64,000 nt of DNA from Jeotgalicoccus saudimassiliensis (GCF_000756715.1 NZ_CCSE01000001.1:434001-498000); one strand, 5' to 3'; positions 50,115 through 58,596 are shown, counted from the stretch's first letter. The notes: generated from the letters alone by a model not told the origin. Numbers and translations: made by a program.

Positions 50115-50181
50115 CTTGTATCCCACTCCTTTAATTTAATTTACATAATCATGTTCATCTCTTCTTTATGCATACTCCAAT

Positions 50182-50210
50182 ATGATACATTAATTCACTG
50201 TTATTGTCTA
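50182..50210 (-). promoter_or_regulatory. Promoter of rpmB
   Basis: On the minus strand TAGACA (50205-50210), 17-base spacer, TATCAT (50182-50187), about 68 bases before the rpmB start. It lies in the 323-base gap 50115-50437, which otherwise holds only the candidate promoter at 50330. Confidence 0.6.
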
Positions 50211-50329
50211 TATATTTCGTACAAAATCAGCACCTCGGAAACGTCCGTGAACAGAGGTTCAGTTACTGATGTGAATTTATTTACAATCAATTTATACCTC
50301 ATATTATATGCTGTACGTAAAATTAATCA

Positions 50330-50357
50330 TTTACGCAGGCTTTGTAAATGGTACAAT
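50330..50357 (+). promoter_or_regulatory. Candidate promoter of the SPFH gene pair
   Basis: TTTACG (50330-50335), 16-base spacer, TACAAT (50352-50357), about 80 bases before the first start codon. Moderate match. Confidence 0.4.
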
Positions 50358-50437
50358 AGTCAGGTGCAGAGAAGGAATGATTCAGTTCAGGAACTATCTT
50401 TAAAGATTTTTAAATCGCCGGGAGGAGGGACAAATAA

Positions 50438-50704
50438 ATGTTGAAATTGCTGCTGTTTGCAGGAATTATGCTGGCCATATTAGTCATTGCACTGGCTTAT
50501 ATTTTCCGTCATGAGCTTGGGACACTGGGGCATAAATACGAAGAGCGTGACAGGATTAAAAAGCTCAGGCATGACATTAAACGTAAAAATATTACGTATG
50601 ATGCACACATAAAAAAGTTCGGAGCCACGGTTGAAGCAGAGATGCTCGAAGAGGAAATAAAAGAACTGAAACAACTTAAGAGAGAATTGGAGCAGAAAAA
50701 ATGA
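50438..50704 (+). CDS. Small membrane-anchored coiled-coil protein, unknown function
   Basis: An 88-residue protein I do not recognise. Residues 1-24 form one hydrophobic helix (LLLFAGIMLAILVIALAYIF) and the rest is a charged Lys/Glu-rich helix, probably a cytosolic coiled coil (about 36-87). GGGAGGAGGG precedes the ATG. Its stop overlaps the start of the SPFH gene (ATGA), so the two are almost certainly made together and may form a complex; this is inferred from coupling only. Confidence 0.7.
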   Translation: MLKLLLFAGIMLAILVIALAYIFRHELGTLGHKYEERDRIKKLRHDIKRKNITYDAHIKKFGATVEAEMLEEEIKELKQLKRELEQKK

Positions 50705-51525
50705 AGAAAATGTATTCGGCAATAGCTGTCGGGGTGCTTGTCCTCGCGGGTCTGGTTATCGGACTGATTTTAATGATTTCAAAAGTTGAAAACGGACACG
50801 TCGGTGTAATTTACAGTATTAACGGCGGAGTGCAGGATGAAGTGCTCGGTCAGGGATGGCACATCGTTTATCCGACTGAGCGCGTGATTGAATATCCGGT
50901 CCGTACGCAGAACAAAAACTACGAATCGCTTGCAGTTGCAACGATTGACGGTAAAACAATCAACATGCCGGTATCTCTGAACTACCACGTGGACAGCGAA
51001 AAAGCGGCTGCTGTGTATAAGAAATTCGGTAACGTCACAATTGAAGACCTGGAAGAAGGTTACATAAAAACCCGTATTAATGACGCACTGCGTCAGACGG
51101 TGTCAGAGTATACTGTAATTGAAGCGTTCGGTGAACGCATCGGAGACATTAAACTAGAAACGATTGATGTCGCTAAAGCGGATCTTGAAAATGACGGTAT
51201 TATTATTGAGGATATCATGCTGAGCGCGCCGCAGCCTGATGCGGAAACTCAAAAAGCAATCGACGACCGTGTGAAAGCAACTCAGGAACTGGAACGTAAG
51301 AAAACCGATAAACTGATTGCAACAGAAGAGGCAGAACGTAAACGTATTGAAGCTGAAGGTGAAGCAGAAGCAAACAGAGTGATTCAGGAATCGCTTAGTG
51401 AGGAAGTGCTGATGCAGCAGCTGATCGAAAAATGGAGCGGCACTCAGCCGATATCAATCGGCGGCGAAGGTGTAATGATTGATTTACCGGCACCGCAGAC
51501 AGAAGAAGACAAGTCGGAAGAATAA
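50701..51525 (+). CDS. SPFH/prohibitin family membrane protein
   Basis: A 274-residue protein with an N-terminal membrane helix (about 5-27), then an SPFH (Band 7) domain (about 30-190, NGHVGVIYSINGGVQDEVLGQGWH onward in two parts) and a long Glu/Ala/Lys-rich coiled coil (about 195-240, TEEAERKRIEAEGEAEA). Prohibitin-type SPFH proteins form large membrane-bound rings that organise the membrane or control proteases such as FtsH. It differs from FloA, which has a different membrane anchor. Coupled to the small coiled-coil gene upstream. Its cellular role here is unknown. Confidence 0.85.
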   Translation: MKKMYSAIAVGVLVLAGLVIGLILMISKVENGHVGVIYSINGGVQDEVLGQGWHIVYPTERVIEYPVRTQNKNYESLAVATIDGKTINMPVSLNYHVDSEKAAAVYKKFGNVTIEDLEEGYIKTRINDALRQTVSEYTVIEAFGERIGDIKLETIDVAKADLENDGIIIEDIMLSAPQPDAETQKAIDDRVKATQELERKKTDKLIATEEAERKRIEAEGEAEANRVIQESLSEEVLMQQLIEKWSGTQPISIGGEGVMIDLPAPQTEEDKSEE

Positions 51526-51539
51526 ACTTGACGAAAAAT

Positions 51540-51584
51540 ATACCTGTATTCAGCAGTTTAAAAAGCTGGATGCAGGTATTTTTT
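51540..51584 (+). terminator. Terminator after the SPFH gene
   Basis: ATACCTGTATTCAGC (51540-51554) pairs with GCTGGATGCAGGTAT (51565-51579), with G-U pairs, followed by T6. Confidence 0.85.
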
Positions 51585-51693
51585 ATACCGGCGGATATAT
51601 GTGTGTTTAAGCAAAATGCAGTATGATATAATATTAACGATGAAGAACATTGGAAAAGGTTCATTTGCAGCCGGGGAAATACGATAATAACAC

Positions 51694-51723
51694 TTGTATT
51701 TCCGCACGGTATTTGCTTATAAT
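51694..51723 (+). promoter_or_regulatory. Promoter of yloU-fakA
   Basis: TTGTAT (51694-51699), 18-base spacer, TATAAT (51718-51723), 27 bases before the yloU start. A second TATAAT occurs near 51626 without a clear -35 box. Confidence 0.55.
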
Positions 51724-51750
51724 TAAATGATGTATTGGGAGGCGAAATAA

Positions 51751-52119
51751 ATGGCGCTGGAAATTGAAAATGAATTAGGTAAAATTGAAATTTCTACAGA
51801 CGTAATAGCAAACATTGCCGGGGGTACTGTCGTAGAATCATACGGCGTAGTCGGTATGGCATCTAAAAACCAGGTCCGTGACGGATTTGCGGAGCTGCTT
51901 GGTAAAGAAAATTATTCACGCGGTGTTATCGTTGAACACAACGAAGACAAGCTGAAAATCGATTTATACATTATCGTAGGTTACGGTGTGAAAATTTCGG
52001 AAGTGGCATCAAACGTACAATCAACTGTAAAATATAAACTTGAAAAAACACTAGGCTTAAGTATTGAAGCTGTAAACATACACGTACAGGGTGTACGTAT
52101 TATCGGCGGAGACGAATAG
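51751..52119 (+). CDS. yloU: Asp23/Gls24 family protein YloU
   Basis: A 122-residue protein of the Asp23/Gls24 (DUF322) family, with IEISTDVIANIAGGTVVESYGVVGM at the start of the domain (given here as one block of the pattern ISTDVIANIAG then VVESYGVVGM) and YGVKISEVASNVQ. The family is linked to envelope stress and to fatty-acid kinase FakA, next to which it is nearly always encoded. GGGAGG precedes the ATG. No membrane segment. Confidence 0.9.
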   Translation: MALEIENELGKIEISTDVIANIAGGTVVESYGVVGMASKNQVRDGFAELLGKENYSRGVIVEHNEDKLKIDLYIIVGYGVKISEVASNVQSTVKYKLEKTLGLSIEAVNIHVQGVRIIGGDE

Positions 52120-52140
52120 TTGGGGAGGATTTACAATACA

Positions 52141-53796
52141 ATGGATAAGATAGATGGCTTGATGTTCCGCCAGATGATTTTGAGCGGGGCGCGTAATCTG
52201 AAAAAAAATGCTGATTATGTAGATTCATTAAACGTTTTCCCCGTTCCGGACGGTGATACGGGTACGAACATGAATCTTTCGATGTCTTCAGGTGCAGCAG
52301 AGGTTGAACCGTTAAAAGACGCGCATATCGGTAACGTAGGAAAACATTTCTCTAAAGGACTGCTTATGGGTGCACGCGGTAACTCGGGTGTAATTCTGTC
52401 GCAATTATTCAGAGGGTTCTCTAAAGCGATTGAATCCAAGGAATTTATCGATGCAGAGGAATTTATCGAAGCATTAAGACAAGGTGTAAACACTGCATAT
52501 AAAGCAGTCATGAAACCTGTTGAAGGTACAATTTTAACAGTCGCTAAGGATGCGGGCACAAAAGCGGAAGAATTTAAAGACAGCGGTGCATCGATGATCG
52601 ATGTGATGACTGCGACGCTTGAAGAGGCAAAAGCTGCACTTCAGCGCACGCCGGACCTGCTGCCGGTACTGAAAGAAGTCGGCGTTGTCGATTCGGGCGG
52701 CCAGGGACTTGTGTACGTTTACGAAGGATTTCTGAGTGCAATGACAGGTGAGGAAATTGAGGAAGACCCTGCACAGGCAGAGGCATCTTTTGCAGCTGAC
52801 GCACATGATCACGACCACGATAATGATTTTAACGATTTTATGAGCGTTGATGATATCGAGTTCGGTTACTGTACTGAGTTTATGGTTCGCTTTGAAGACG
52901 ATAAACGCAAATTCAACGAAGACGAATTCCGCAGTGAAATGAGCGAATTCGGTGACTCGCTGCTTGTAATCAACGATGACGAAATCGTTAAAGTTCACGT
53001 TCATACAGAGACTCCGGGTGAAGCATTTACGTATGCTGCAACATACGGAGAGCTCATCAAGATGAAAGTTGAAAACATGCGCGAACAATTCAGAACTGTT
53101 CACGGGGAAACGAATACAGCTGCAGTCGAAAAGCAGTCTTACGACACAGCGATTATTACGATTTCTACAGGTGACGGAATTAACGAACTCTTCAAGAGCA
53201 TCGGTGTGACGCACGTGATCAACGGCGGACAGACGATGAACCCGGCAACAGAAGACATCGTTAACGTTATTAAAGACGAAGATGTGAAGCAGGTTATTAT
53301 ACTGCCGAACAATAAAAATATTATTATGGCAGCTGAACAGGCTGTAGAAGTATTGGATATTCCTGCAGCAGTGGTTGCTTCAACATCTATTCCGGAAGGA
53401 CTTGCAAGTATGTTAAGCTTTAATCCGGAAGCTTCACTTGAAGACAACAAAGCTGCAATGAGCGAGTCGCTGGAGCATGTCCAAACAGGACAGGTGACAT
53501 ATTCGGTCCGTGACACTAAAATAGACGGTGTCGACATAAAGAAAGATCAGCATATGGGTATTGCCGAAGGTAAGATTATTACTGCCAACGACTCTAAAAA
53601 AGATACGCTTCACACATTAATCACCGGGATGATTGATGAAGATACTGAAATCATTACGATTCTTATCGGTGAAGACGGCTCTGAAGAGGAAGTTGAAGCA
53701 GTAGTTGAAGATATTGAAGGCACGCATGAGGATGTTGAATTTGAAATTCATAATGGTGCTCAGCCAGTCTACAGTTATCTAATATCTGTTGAATAA
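52141..53796 (+). CDS. fakA: Fatty acid kinase subunit FakA (DAK2 domain, YloV)
   Basis: A 551-residue kinase that phosphorylates fatty acids held by FakB, making acyl phosphates for PlsX/PlsY. The ATP-binding DAK2 domain (1-about 200) shows NVFPVPDGDTGTNM and GARGNSGVILSQL; the middle domain has the catalytic-type histidines in KVHVHTETPG. Between them lies a His/Asp-rich linker, HDHDHDND. GGGGAGG lies 12 bases before the ATG at 52141; a TTG at 52120 is part of that site. No fakB is in the window. Its product feeds PlsX, encoded at 59194. Confidence 0.94.
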   Translation: MDKIDGLMFRQMILSGARNLKKNADYVDSLNVFPVPDGDTGTNMNLSMSSGAAEVEPLKDAHIGNVGKHFSKGLLMGARGNSGVILSQLFRGFSKAIESKEFIDAEEFIEALRQGVNTAYKAVMKPVEGTILTVAKDAGTKAEEFKDSGASMIDVMTATLEEAKAALQRTPDLLPVLKEVGVVDSGGQGLVYVYEGFLSAMTGEEIEEDPAQAEASFAADAHDHDHDNDFNDFMSVDDIEFGYCTEFMVRFEDDKRKFNEDEFRSEMSEFGDSLLVINDDEIVKVHVHTETPGEAFTYAATYGELIKMKVENMREQFRTVHGETNTAAVEKQSYDTAIITISTGDGINELFKSIGVTHVINGGQTMNPATEDIVNVIKDEDVKQVIILPNNKNIIMAAEQAVEVLDIPAAVVASTSIPEGLASMLSFNPEASLEDNKAAMSESLEHVQTGQVTYSVRDTKIDGVDIKKDQHMGIAEGKIITANDSKKDTLHTLITGMIDEDTEIITILIGEDGSEEEVEAVVEDIEGTHEDVEFEIHNGAQPVYSYLISVE

Positions 53797-53803
53797 CAAT
53801 ATC

Positions 53804-53835
53804 AGCCGCATCGGTTAATACCGATGTGGCTTTTT
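53804..53835 (+). terminator. Terminator after fakA
   Basis: AGCCGCATCGG (53804-53814) pairs with CCGATGTGGCT (53821-53831), followed by T5. Confidence 0.85.
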
Positions 53836-53856
53836 GTACTTTAGGAGGGGGAAACT

Positions 53857-54522
53857 ATGAAATTTAAAAGCGTTTTTGATATAATCGGTCCAGTTATGGT
53901 CGGACCGTCATCATCACATACAGCAGGTGCAGCCCGCATCGGACTGCTTGCAAGAAGTCTGTTCGGCGGTCAGCCGGACAAAGTGGACATTTACCTGTAC
54001 GGCTCATTCCGCGACACTTACCAGGGACACGCAACAGACGTGGCGCTGCTCGGCGGAATTTTAGGCTATGACACAGACGACGAAAGAATAATAAATGCAA
54101 AACAGGAAGCTGCGGACAATGATCTTACGTATAACTTCATCGAAATGAACGAGGAACGCTCGCACCCGAATACGGCAGTGCTGCATCTTTATAAAGGAGA
54201 AGAAGAGCTCGTCATCGAAGGCGTGTCCATTGGTGGCGGTAAGATAGAGCTCGTGAGCATTAACGGTTACAACATTAATATTTCAGGTAACTATCACGCG
54301 CTTCTGGTGTTCCACAAAGATGAATTCGGTACGATTGCACGCGTCACGACGAAACTCGGCGATGAACAGCTGAATATTTCCCAGATGAGTGTGTCCCGTA
54401 AAGAAAAAGGACAGGTCGCATTAATGACTGTCGAGCTCGACGATACAATTTCAGTGGAAGCATTAGAGGAAATCAGAGCGGTTAAAGGTGTAGACCGTGT
54501 AATTGAAATGACAGGAGGCTAA
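53857..54522 (+). CDS. sdaAB: L-serine dehydratase, iron-sulfur-dependent, beta subunit
   Basis: A 221-residue subunit with the N-terminal serine dehydratase beta domain (SVFDIIGPVMVGPSSSHTAGA) and a C-terminal ACT domain (about 147-220). With the alpha subunit it deaminates serine to pyruvate using a [4Fe-4S] cluster. TAGGAGGGGG precedes the ATG. sdaAA follows after 3 bases. Confidence 0.95.
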   Translation: MKFKSVFDIIGPVMVGPSSSHTAGAARIGLLARSLFGGQPDKVDIYLYGSFRDTYQGHATDVALLGGILGYDTDDERIINAKQEAADNDLTYNFIEMNEERSHPNTAVLHLYKGEEELVIEGVSIGGGKIELVSINGYNINISGNYHALLVFHKDEFGTIARVTTKLGDEQLNISQMSVSRKEKGQVALMTVELDDTISVEALEEIRAVKGVDRVIEMTGG

Positions 54523-54525
54523 TCC

Positions 54526-55401
54526 ATGTTTAACAGTATTAATCAATTAACAGAACGTGCACTGTCAGAAGGCATTTCACTGTCGGAAGTTATGATCAGA
54601 CAGGAAATGGAAGCGACGGGGCAGAGTTATCTCGATATATACAATTTAATGAAAACAAACTTAACGACGATGGAAGGTGCTGTTGCAGAAGGGCTTGAAG
54701 GTGTTCATTCAACGACAGGCCTGACGGGTATGGATGCAGTGAAGATGCAGAAGTACATCGAATCCGGTAAAGGGTTAAGCGGTGAGCTGAACTTACTGGC
54801 GATTGCGAACGCAGTCAGCACGAACGAAGTCAATGCGGCAATGGGTAAAATCTGTGCCACACCGACAGCCGGCTCTGCAGGCGTTGTGCCGGGTGTACTG
54901 TTTGCGATGGTGAAAAAAGACCCGTCTATTACAGAAGAACAGAAAATCCGTTTCCTGTTCACGTCGGGTGCATTCGGTTTTGTCGTAGCAAATAACGCAA
55001 GCATCTCGGGTGCTGCAGGCGGCTGCCAGGCGGAAGTCGGCAGTGCCAGCGCAATGGCGGCAGCCGCCCTCGTGGAACTTGCAGGCGGAACGCCGGAGAT
55101 GAGTGCGCACGCATTTGCGATTGCCATGAAGAATATGCTCGGACTCGTCTGCGACCCGGTCGCAGGACTGGTCGAAGTGCCGTGTGTTAAGCGTAATGCT
55201 GCAGGTGCAACAAATGCACTGACTGCTGCAGATATGGCACTCGCGGGTATCGAATCACGTATTCCTGCCGATGAAGTCATCGAAGCAATGTACAAAATCG
55301 GCTTAACGATGCCGTCGGCATTACGCGAAACAGGACGCGGCGGTCTGGCTGCAACTCCGACGGGAGAACGCTTAAAAGCTGAACTGTTCGGTGCGAAATA
55401 A
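54526..55401 (+). CDS. sdaAA: L-serine dehydratase, iron-sulfur-dependent, alpha subunit
   Basis: A 291-residue subunit that carries the [4Fe-4S] cluster. Cysteines are in KICATPTAGSAG, GAAGGCQAEVGSA, LGLVCDPVAG and EVPCVKRNA, as in the family. GGAGG precedes the ATG. The stop overlaps the recG start. Confidence 0.95.
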   Translation: MFNSINQLTERALSEGISLSEVMIRQEMEATGQSYLDIYNLMKTNLTTMEGAVAEGLEGVHSTTGLTGMDAVKMQKYIESGKGLSGELNLLAIANAVSTNEVNAAMGKICATPTAGSAGVVPGVLFAMVKKDPSITEEQKIRFLFTSGAFGFVVANNASISGAAGGCQAEVGSASAMAAAALVELAGGTPEMSAHAFAIAMKNMLGLVCDPVAGLVEVPCVKRNAAGATNALTAADMALAGIESRIPADEVIEAMYKIGLTMPSALRETGRGGLAATPTGERLKAELFGAK

Positions 55402-57368
55402 TGAGCGGCATTCATGTCGTGCAAAGTCCTGACAGAAGTATTAAAGAGCTGAAGGGCGTCGGCGACAAAGTAGCGGAAAAATTGTCCGGCATCGGCATTA
55501 CGGGTATGAACGATGTACTCTTTACGCTGCCTGCCGGCTACATAGATCACAGCGTGGTCAATTTAAATGAAGCACCGGACGGTGCGAATATTACGATTGA
55601 AGGTACGGTGAAAACAGAACCGCAGGTTGCTTTTTTTAGAAAAGGCAAAAGCCGTCTGACATTCTTTATGGATGTCGACGGCATTTACGTTAAAATTACT
55701 TTCTTTAATCAGCCGTACTTAAAGAGCAAAATTATCAACGGTGAATTTGCACGTCTGTACGGTAAATTTAACCGCAACAAACTTGAAATTAACGGCACAA
55801 AACTGATCTTTGAAGCGGGCGGCGGCTATCAGGTGAAGTATCCGCTCGGCGGTGTCATGCAGGCGAAGACATTCCAGAAAATTGTCCGTTCGGCATTTGA
55901 GACGGCAACGTTTAACAACGATCTGCCGGATACGCTGAAAGCGAAATATAAACTGATGCCGATTAAAGACGCGCTGCACGCACTGCATTTTCCGGACAGT
56001 CCGGATACGGTCAAAGCAGCGCGCCGCACTATTAAATTTTATGAGCTGTATCACTACCAGCTTAAAATTATGGAACGCCGTCAGAAAGAACGTGTCAGAA
56101 GCGACCGTTTTATCGTCGACTATGATATTGATAAGCTTAAGCTCTTTATCGATACGCTGCCGTTTGAACTGACGGGCGATCAGAAAAAAAGTGTCAACGA
56201 CATATGCCGCGATTTTAAGCAGAATATTTCCATGCACCGCCTTTTGCAGGGGGATGTGGGAAGCGGTAAAACGATTGTTGCCGGTATTTGTGTATACGCG
56301 GTGAAGACAATCGGCGAGCAGAGTGCCGTGATGGTACCGACAGAAGTGCTCGCAAACCAGCATTATGAAAGCTTTAAAGATACTTACGGTGATGAACTTG
56401 TGATTGCGAAATTGACGGGGACCACGAAACCGGCGGAGAAACGGGACATTCTGGCACGGCTTGCTGCCGGTGAAATCGACCTGCTCGTCGGTACGCATTC
56501 ACTGATTGAAGACGATGTGCTGTTCGACCGTCTGTCGTTTATAATTATCGATGAGCAGCACCGGTTCGGTGTGAATCAGCGCGATAAACTGAATAATAAG
56601 GCATACCGTAAAAACGTGCTGTACATGACGGCGACACCGATACCGAGAACTTTATCGATTACATCATACGGCGATATGGACGTCTCAGTTATTCGTGAGA
56701 TGCCTGCCGGACGCATTCCGATTGAGACGGAGTGGCGCCGCTTTAAAGAACTTGACTACGTGCTCGGTTTCGTTAAATCTGAAATCGATAAAGGGCACAG
56801 CGCCTACATCGTCGCGCCTCTAATTGAAGAGTCGGAGACGCTCGATTTAAAAAACGTCTACGAAATTCATGAGATTTTTGAAGAGTATTTCAGTCCGGAA
56901 GATGTCGTGCTCGTGCACGGGCGGATGAAGGCTGAAGAGAAAAATGAAGCGATGCGTTCGTTTGAAGCACTTGAAAAACCACTGCTCGTATCGACAACGG
57001 TTATCGAAGTCGGTATTAACGTGCCGAACGCAACGGCGATTGTAATTTTTAACGCCGAGCGCTTCGGACTGTCAACGCTGCATCAGCTGCGCGGACGGGT
57101 CGGACGAAGCAGTAAAAAGAGTTACTGTGTACTGGTCAGCGACCCCGCAACGGAAAACGCCAAGCAGCGTATGGATATTATGACGAGTACGACGGACGGC
57201 TTTGTCTTAAGCGAACGCGACCTCGAAATGCGCGGACCCGGAGATTATTTCGGAGTGCGCCAGAGCGGTCTGCCGCAGTTTAAAGTGGCCGATATTACCG
57301 AGGACTACAGAATACTTGAAGTCGCGCGCGATGAAGCAGTTAAAGTATATGAGAGTAATAATTTATAG
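55401..57368 (+). CDS. recG: ATP-dependent DNA helicase RecG
   Basis: A 655-residue helicase that reverses stalled forks and works on Holliday-type junctions. N-terminal wedge/OB domain (about 1-150), Walker A QGDVGSGKTIVAG (about 283-295), DEQHRFG Walker B, and late helicase motifs with QLRGRVGRSS. Slightly shorter than usual (about 680) at the N-terminal side but complete in motifs. No strong ribosome-binding site; coupling to sdaAA (TAATG) is likely. Confidence 0.95.
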   Translation: MSGIHVVQSPDRSIKELKGVGDKVAEKLSGIGITGMNDVLFTLPAGYIDHSVVNLNEAPDGANITIEGTVKTEPQVAFFRKGKSRLTFFMDVDGIYVKITFFNQPYLKSKIINGEFARLYGKFNRNKLEINGTKLIFEAGGGYQVKYPLGGVMQAKTFQKIVRSAFETATFNNDLPDTLKAKYKLMPIKDALHALHFPDSPDTVKAARRTIKFYELYHYQLKIMERRQKERVRSDRFIVDYDIDKLKLFIDTLPFELTGDQKKSVNDICRDFKQNISMHRLLQGDVGSGKTIVAGICVYAVKTIGEQSAVMVPTEVLANQHYESFKDTYGDELVIAKLTGTTKPAEKRDILARLAAGEIDLLVGTHSLIEDDVLFDRLSFIIIDEQHRFGVNQRDKLNNKAYRKNVLYMTATPIPRTLSITSYGDMDVSVIREMPAGRIPIETEWRRFKELDYVLGFVKSEIDKGHSAYIVAPLIEESETLDLKNVYEIHEIFEEYFSPEDVVLVHGRMKAEEKNEAMRSFEALEKPLLVSTTVIEVGINVPNATAIVIFNAERFGLSTLHQLRGRVGRSSKKSYCVLVSDPATENAKQRMDIMTSTTDGFVLSERDLEMRGPGDYFGVRQSGLPQFKVADITEDYRILEVARDEAVKVYESNNL

Positions 57369-57397
57369 CACAGGATGCTGACGGGAGGGAATATCTG

Positions 57398-58024
57398 TTG
57401 AGAATCTTTATAAGAAGTCTTGGAATACTGATGATACTGGCTGCGATTGTACTGTTTTTCTGGCAGGACATCCGCGAGTATTTTACAGATCAGGTCAATG
57501 ACCGGTTAATTACAGCCTATCAGGACGGTGACGATGATGTGAAGCTGAATCCGATAGAAACGCTCGTCACCGGTGTCGAACAGGATACTAAAGGCATTAA
57601 TATCGGTGAAAACATGGCCGGTGTACTGGAAATTGCCAGTGCAGATATTCTTGAGCCCCTGTACTATGGCCCGCTGACAGAAGAAAAACTCCGTAACGGC
57701 GTCAGCATGCTTGAAGAAACGGATCACCTCGATATGCAGAACATACCGATTGCCGGTCACCGGGTTGAAGGAGCCGGCATCCGGTTCAACTATATCGACC
57801 GAGCTGAAGTCGGCGATGAAATTAATCTAATTACCCGTGACGAAACGCGCGTCTATAAAATAACCGAAATGTTCGAAGTTGAGCCGTCGGAAGTAAGTGT
57901 GCTGGACCAGAACGAAGGCGACGTCCAGGAGCTGACGCTTGTGACGTGTGAAGATTATAATCCGGACACACTATTATTTGAGAAACGGCTGATTGTAACA
58001 GCCGAGCTTGTTGAGGCAGAATAA
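57398..58024 (+). CDS. srtA: Class A sortase (SrtA)
   Basis: A 208-residue membrane transpeptidase that joins LPXTG-type surface proteins to peptidoglycan. One N-terminal membrane helix (about 5-24) is followed by a linker and the sortase domain. Catalytic residues are at His121 (IAGHRVEG), Cys184 (LTLVTCEDY) and Arg197 (FEKRLIV), nearly the same numbers as S. aureus SrtA (120, 184, 197); the blocks YYGPLTEEKLRNGVSM and SVLDQNEGD also match. The start codon is TTG behind GGGAGGG. This gene normally lies elsewhere; here it is in the recG-fapR gap. No sortase substrate is encoded in the window. Confidence 0.93.
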   Translation: MRIFIRSLGILMILAAIVLFFWQDIREYFTDQVNDRLITAYQDGDDDVKLNPIETLVTGVEQDTKGINIGENMAGVLEIASADILEPLYYGPLTEEKLRNGVSMLEETDHLDMQNIPIAGHRVEGAGIRFNYIDRAEVGDEINLITRDETRVYKITEMFEVEPSEVSVLDQNEGDVQELTLVTCEDYNPDTLLFEKRLIVTAELVEAE

Positions 58025-58028
58025 ACTA

Positions 58029-58068
58029 ACATCCAAATCCGTATTATGGGCGGGTTTGGGTGTTTTTT
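58029..58068 (+). terminator. Terminator after srtA
   Basis: A 13-bp stem, 58029-58041 with 58051-58063, containing two G-U pairs, followed by T6. Confidence 0.85.
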
Positions 58069-58087
58069 GTTGTTTTGGCAGGGCGAC

Positions 58088-58449
58088 ACTGTCAGTCAAG
58101 TCCGTTTGAGTGGCAGTGTCGTTTCCATATTGTCCGACAACCCCATTTATAGGACAGTGTCGTTTCCACATTGTCCGACAACCCCATTTATCGGACAGTG
58201 TCGCTTCCACATTGTCAGTCAAAACCATTTAAGTGACAGTGTCAGTTCTACATTGTCAGTCAAGTCCGTTTGAGTGACAGTGTCGGTTCCACATTGTCAG
58301 ACAAGTCCGTTTGAGTGACAGTGTCGCTTCTGCATTGTCAGTCAAGTCCGTTTGAGTGACAGTGTCGCTTCCACATTGTCCGACAACCCCATTTATCGGA
58401 CAGTGTCGCTTCTACATTGTCAGTCAAAACCATTTAAGTGACAGTGTCG
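58088..58449 (+). repeat. Array of nine 41-bp tandem repeats with conserved hairpin
   Basis: Units start at 58088, 58129, 58170, 58211, 58252, 58293, 58334, 58375 and 58416, exactly 41 bp apart; the last is cut at about 34 bp. Each holds an inverted repeat. Three arm types occur: TGTCAGTCAA with TTTGAGTGACA (units 1, 5, 6, 7; unit 1 has GTGGCA), TGTCCGA with TCGGACA (units 3, 8; unit 2 has TAGGACA), and TGTCAGT with AGTGACA (units 4, 9). A second inverted repeat (GACAGTGT and ACATTGTC) spans each unit border. Paired changes keep the stem. The array lies between the srtA terminator and the fapR promoter. No coding function: the period is not a multiple of three. The 602-base gap 58025-58626 also holds a G-poor stretch (58450-58505) and the fapR control region. 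Confidence 0.95.
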
Positions 58450-58544
58450 CCCCCCATCCCTCCTACCTCAAGACCCATCCACCCCCAAAATCATTCATCT
58501 ACCGCCAATTTTAACGCTAATATAAAAATACTTTCCCAAATTAA

Positions 58545-58573
58545 TTGAAATCATGAGCCAGGTTTTATATACT
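58545..58573 (+). promoter_or_regulatory. Promoter of fapR operon
   Basis: TTGAAA (58545-58550), 17-base spacer, TATACT (58568-58573); RNA start expected near 58580, just before the FapR box. Confidence 0.65.
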
Positions 58574-58596
58574 GATTCTAGTGTTATATATAGATA

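Noticed and set aside
50151-50444. 97-codon frame in the rpmB to SPFH gap
   Set aside because: It runs through the rpmB promoter, has no ribosome-binding site and overlaps the true start at 50438.
52534-53214. Minus-strand frame of 226 codons opposite fakA
   Set aside because: Shadow frame; no start signal and no recognisable domain.
54705-55550. Large minus-strand frame of 281 codons opposite sdaAA/recG
   Set aside because: It lies over conserved sense genes, has no ribosome-binding site, and its composition follows from codon bias of the sense strand.
55719-56498. Minus-strand frame of 259 codons opposite recG
   Set aside because: Shadow of a clearly conserved helicase gene; protein sequence is low-quality and Phe/Cys/His-rich.
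58046-58273. 75-codon frame running through the repeat array
   Set aside because: It starts inside the srtA terminator, has no ribosome-binding site and cannot keep frame with a 41-bp period, so each unit reads differently.
58088-58449. Possible CRISPR array
   Set aside because: There are no unique spacers; the whole 41-bp unit repeats, and no cas gene is near.
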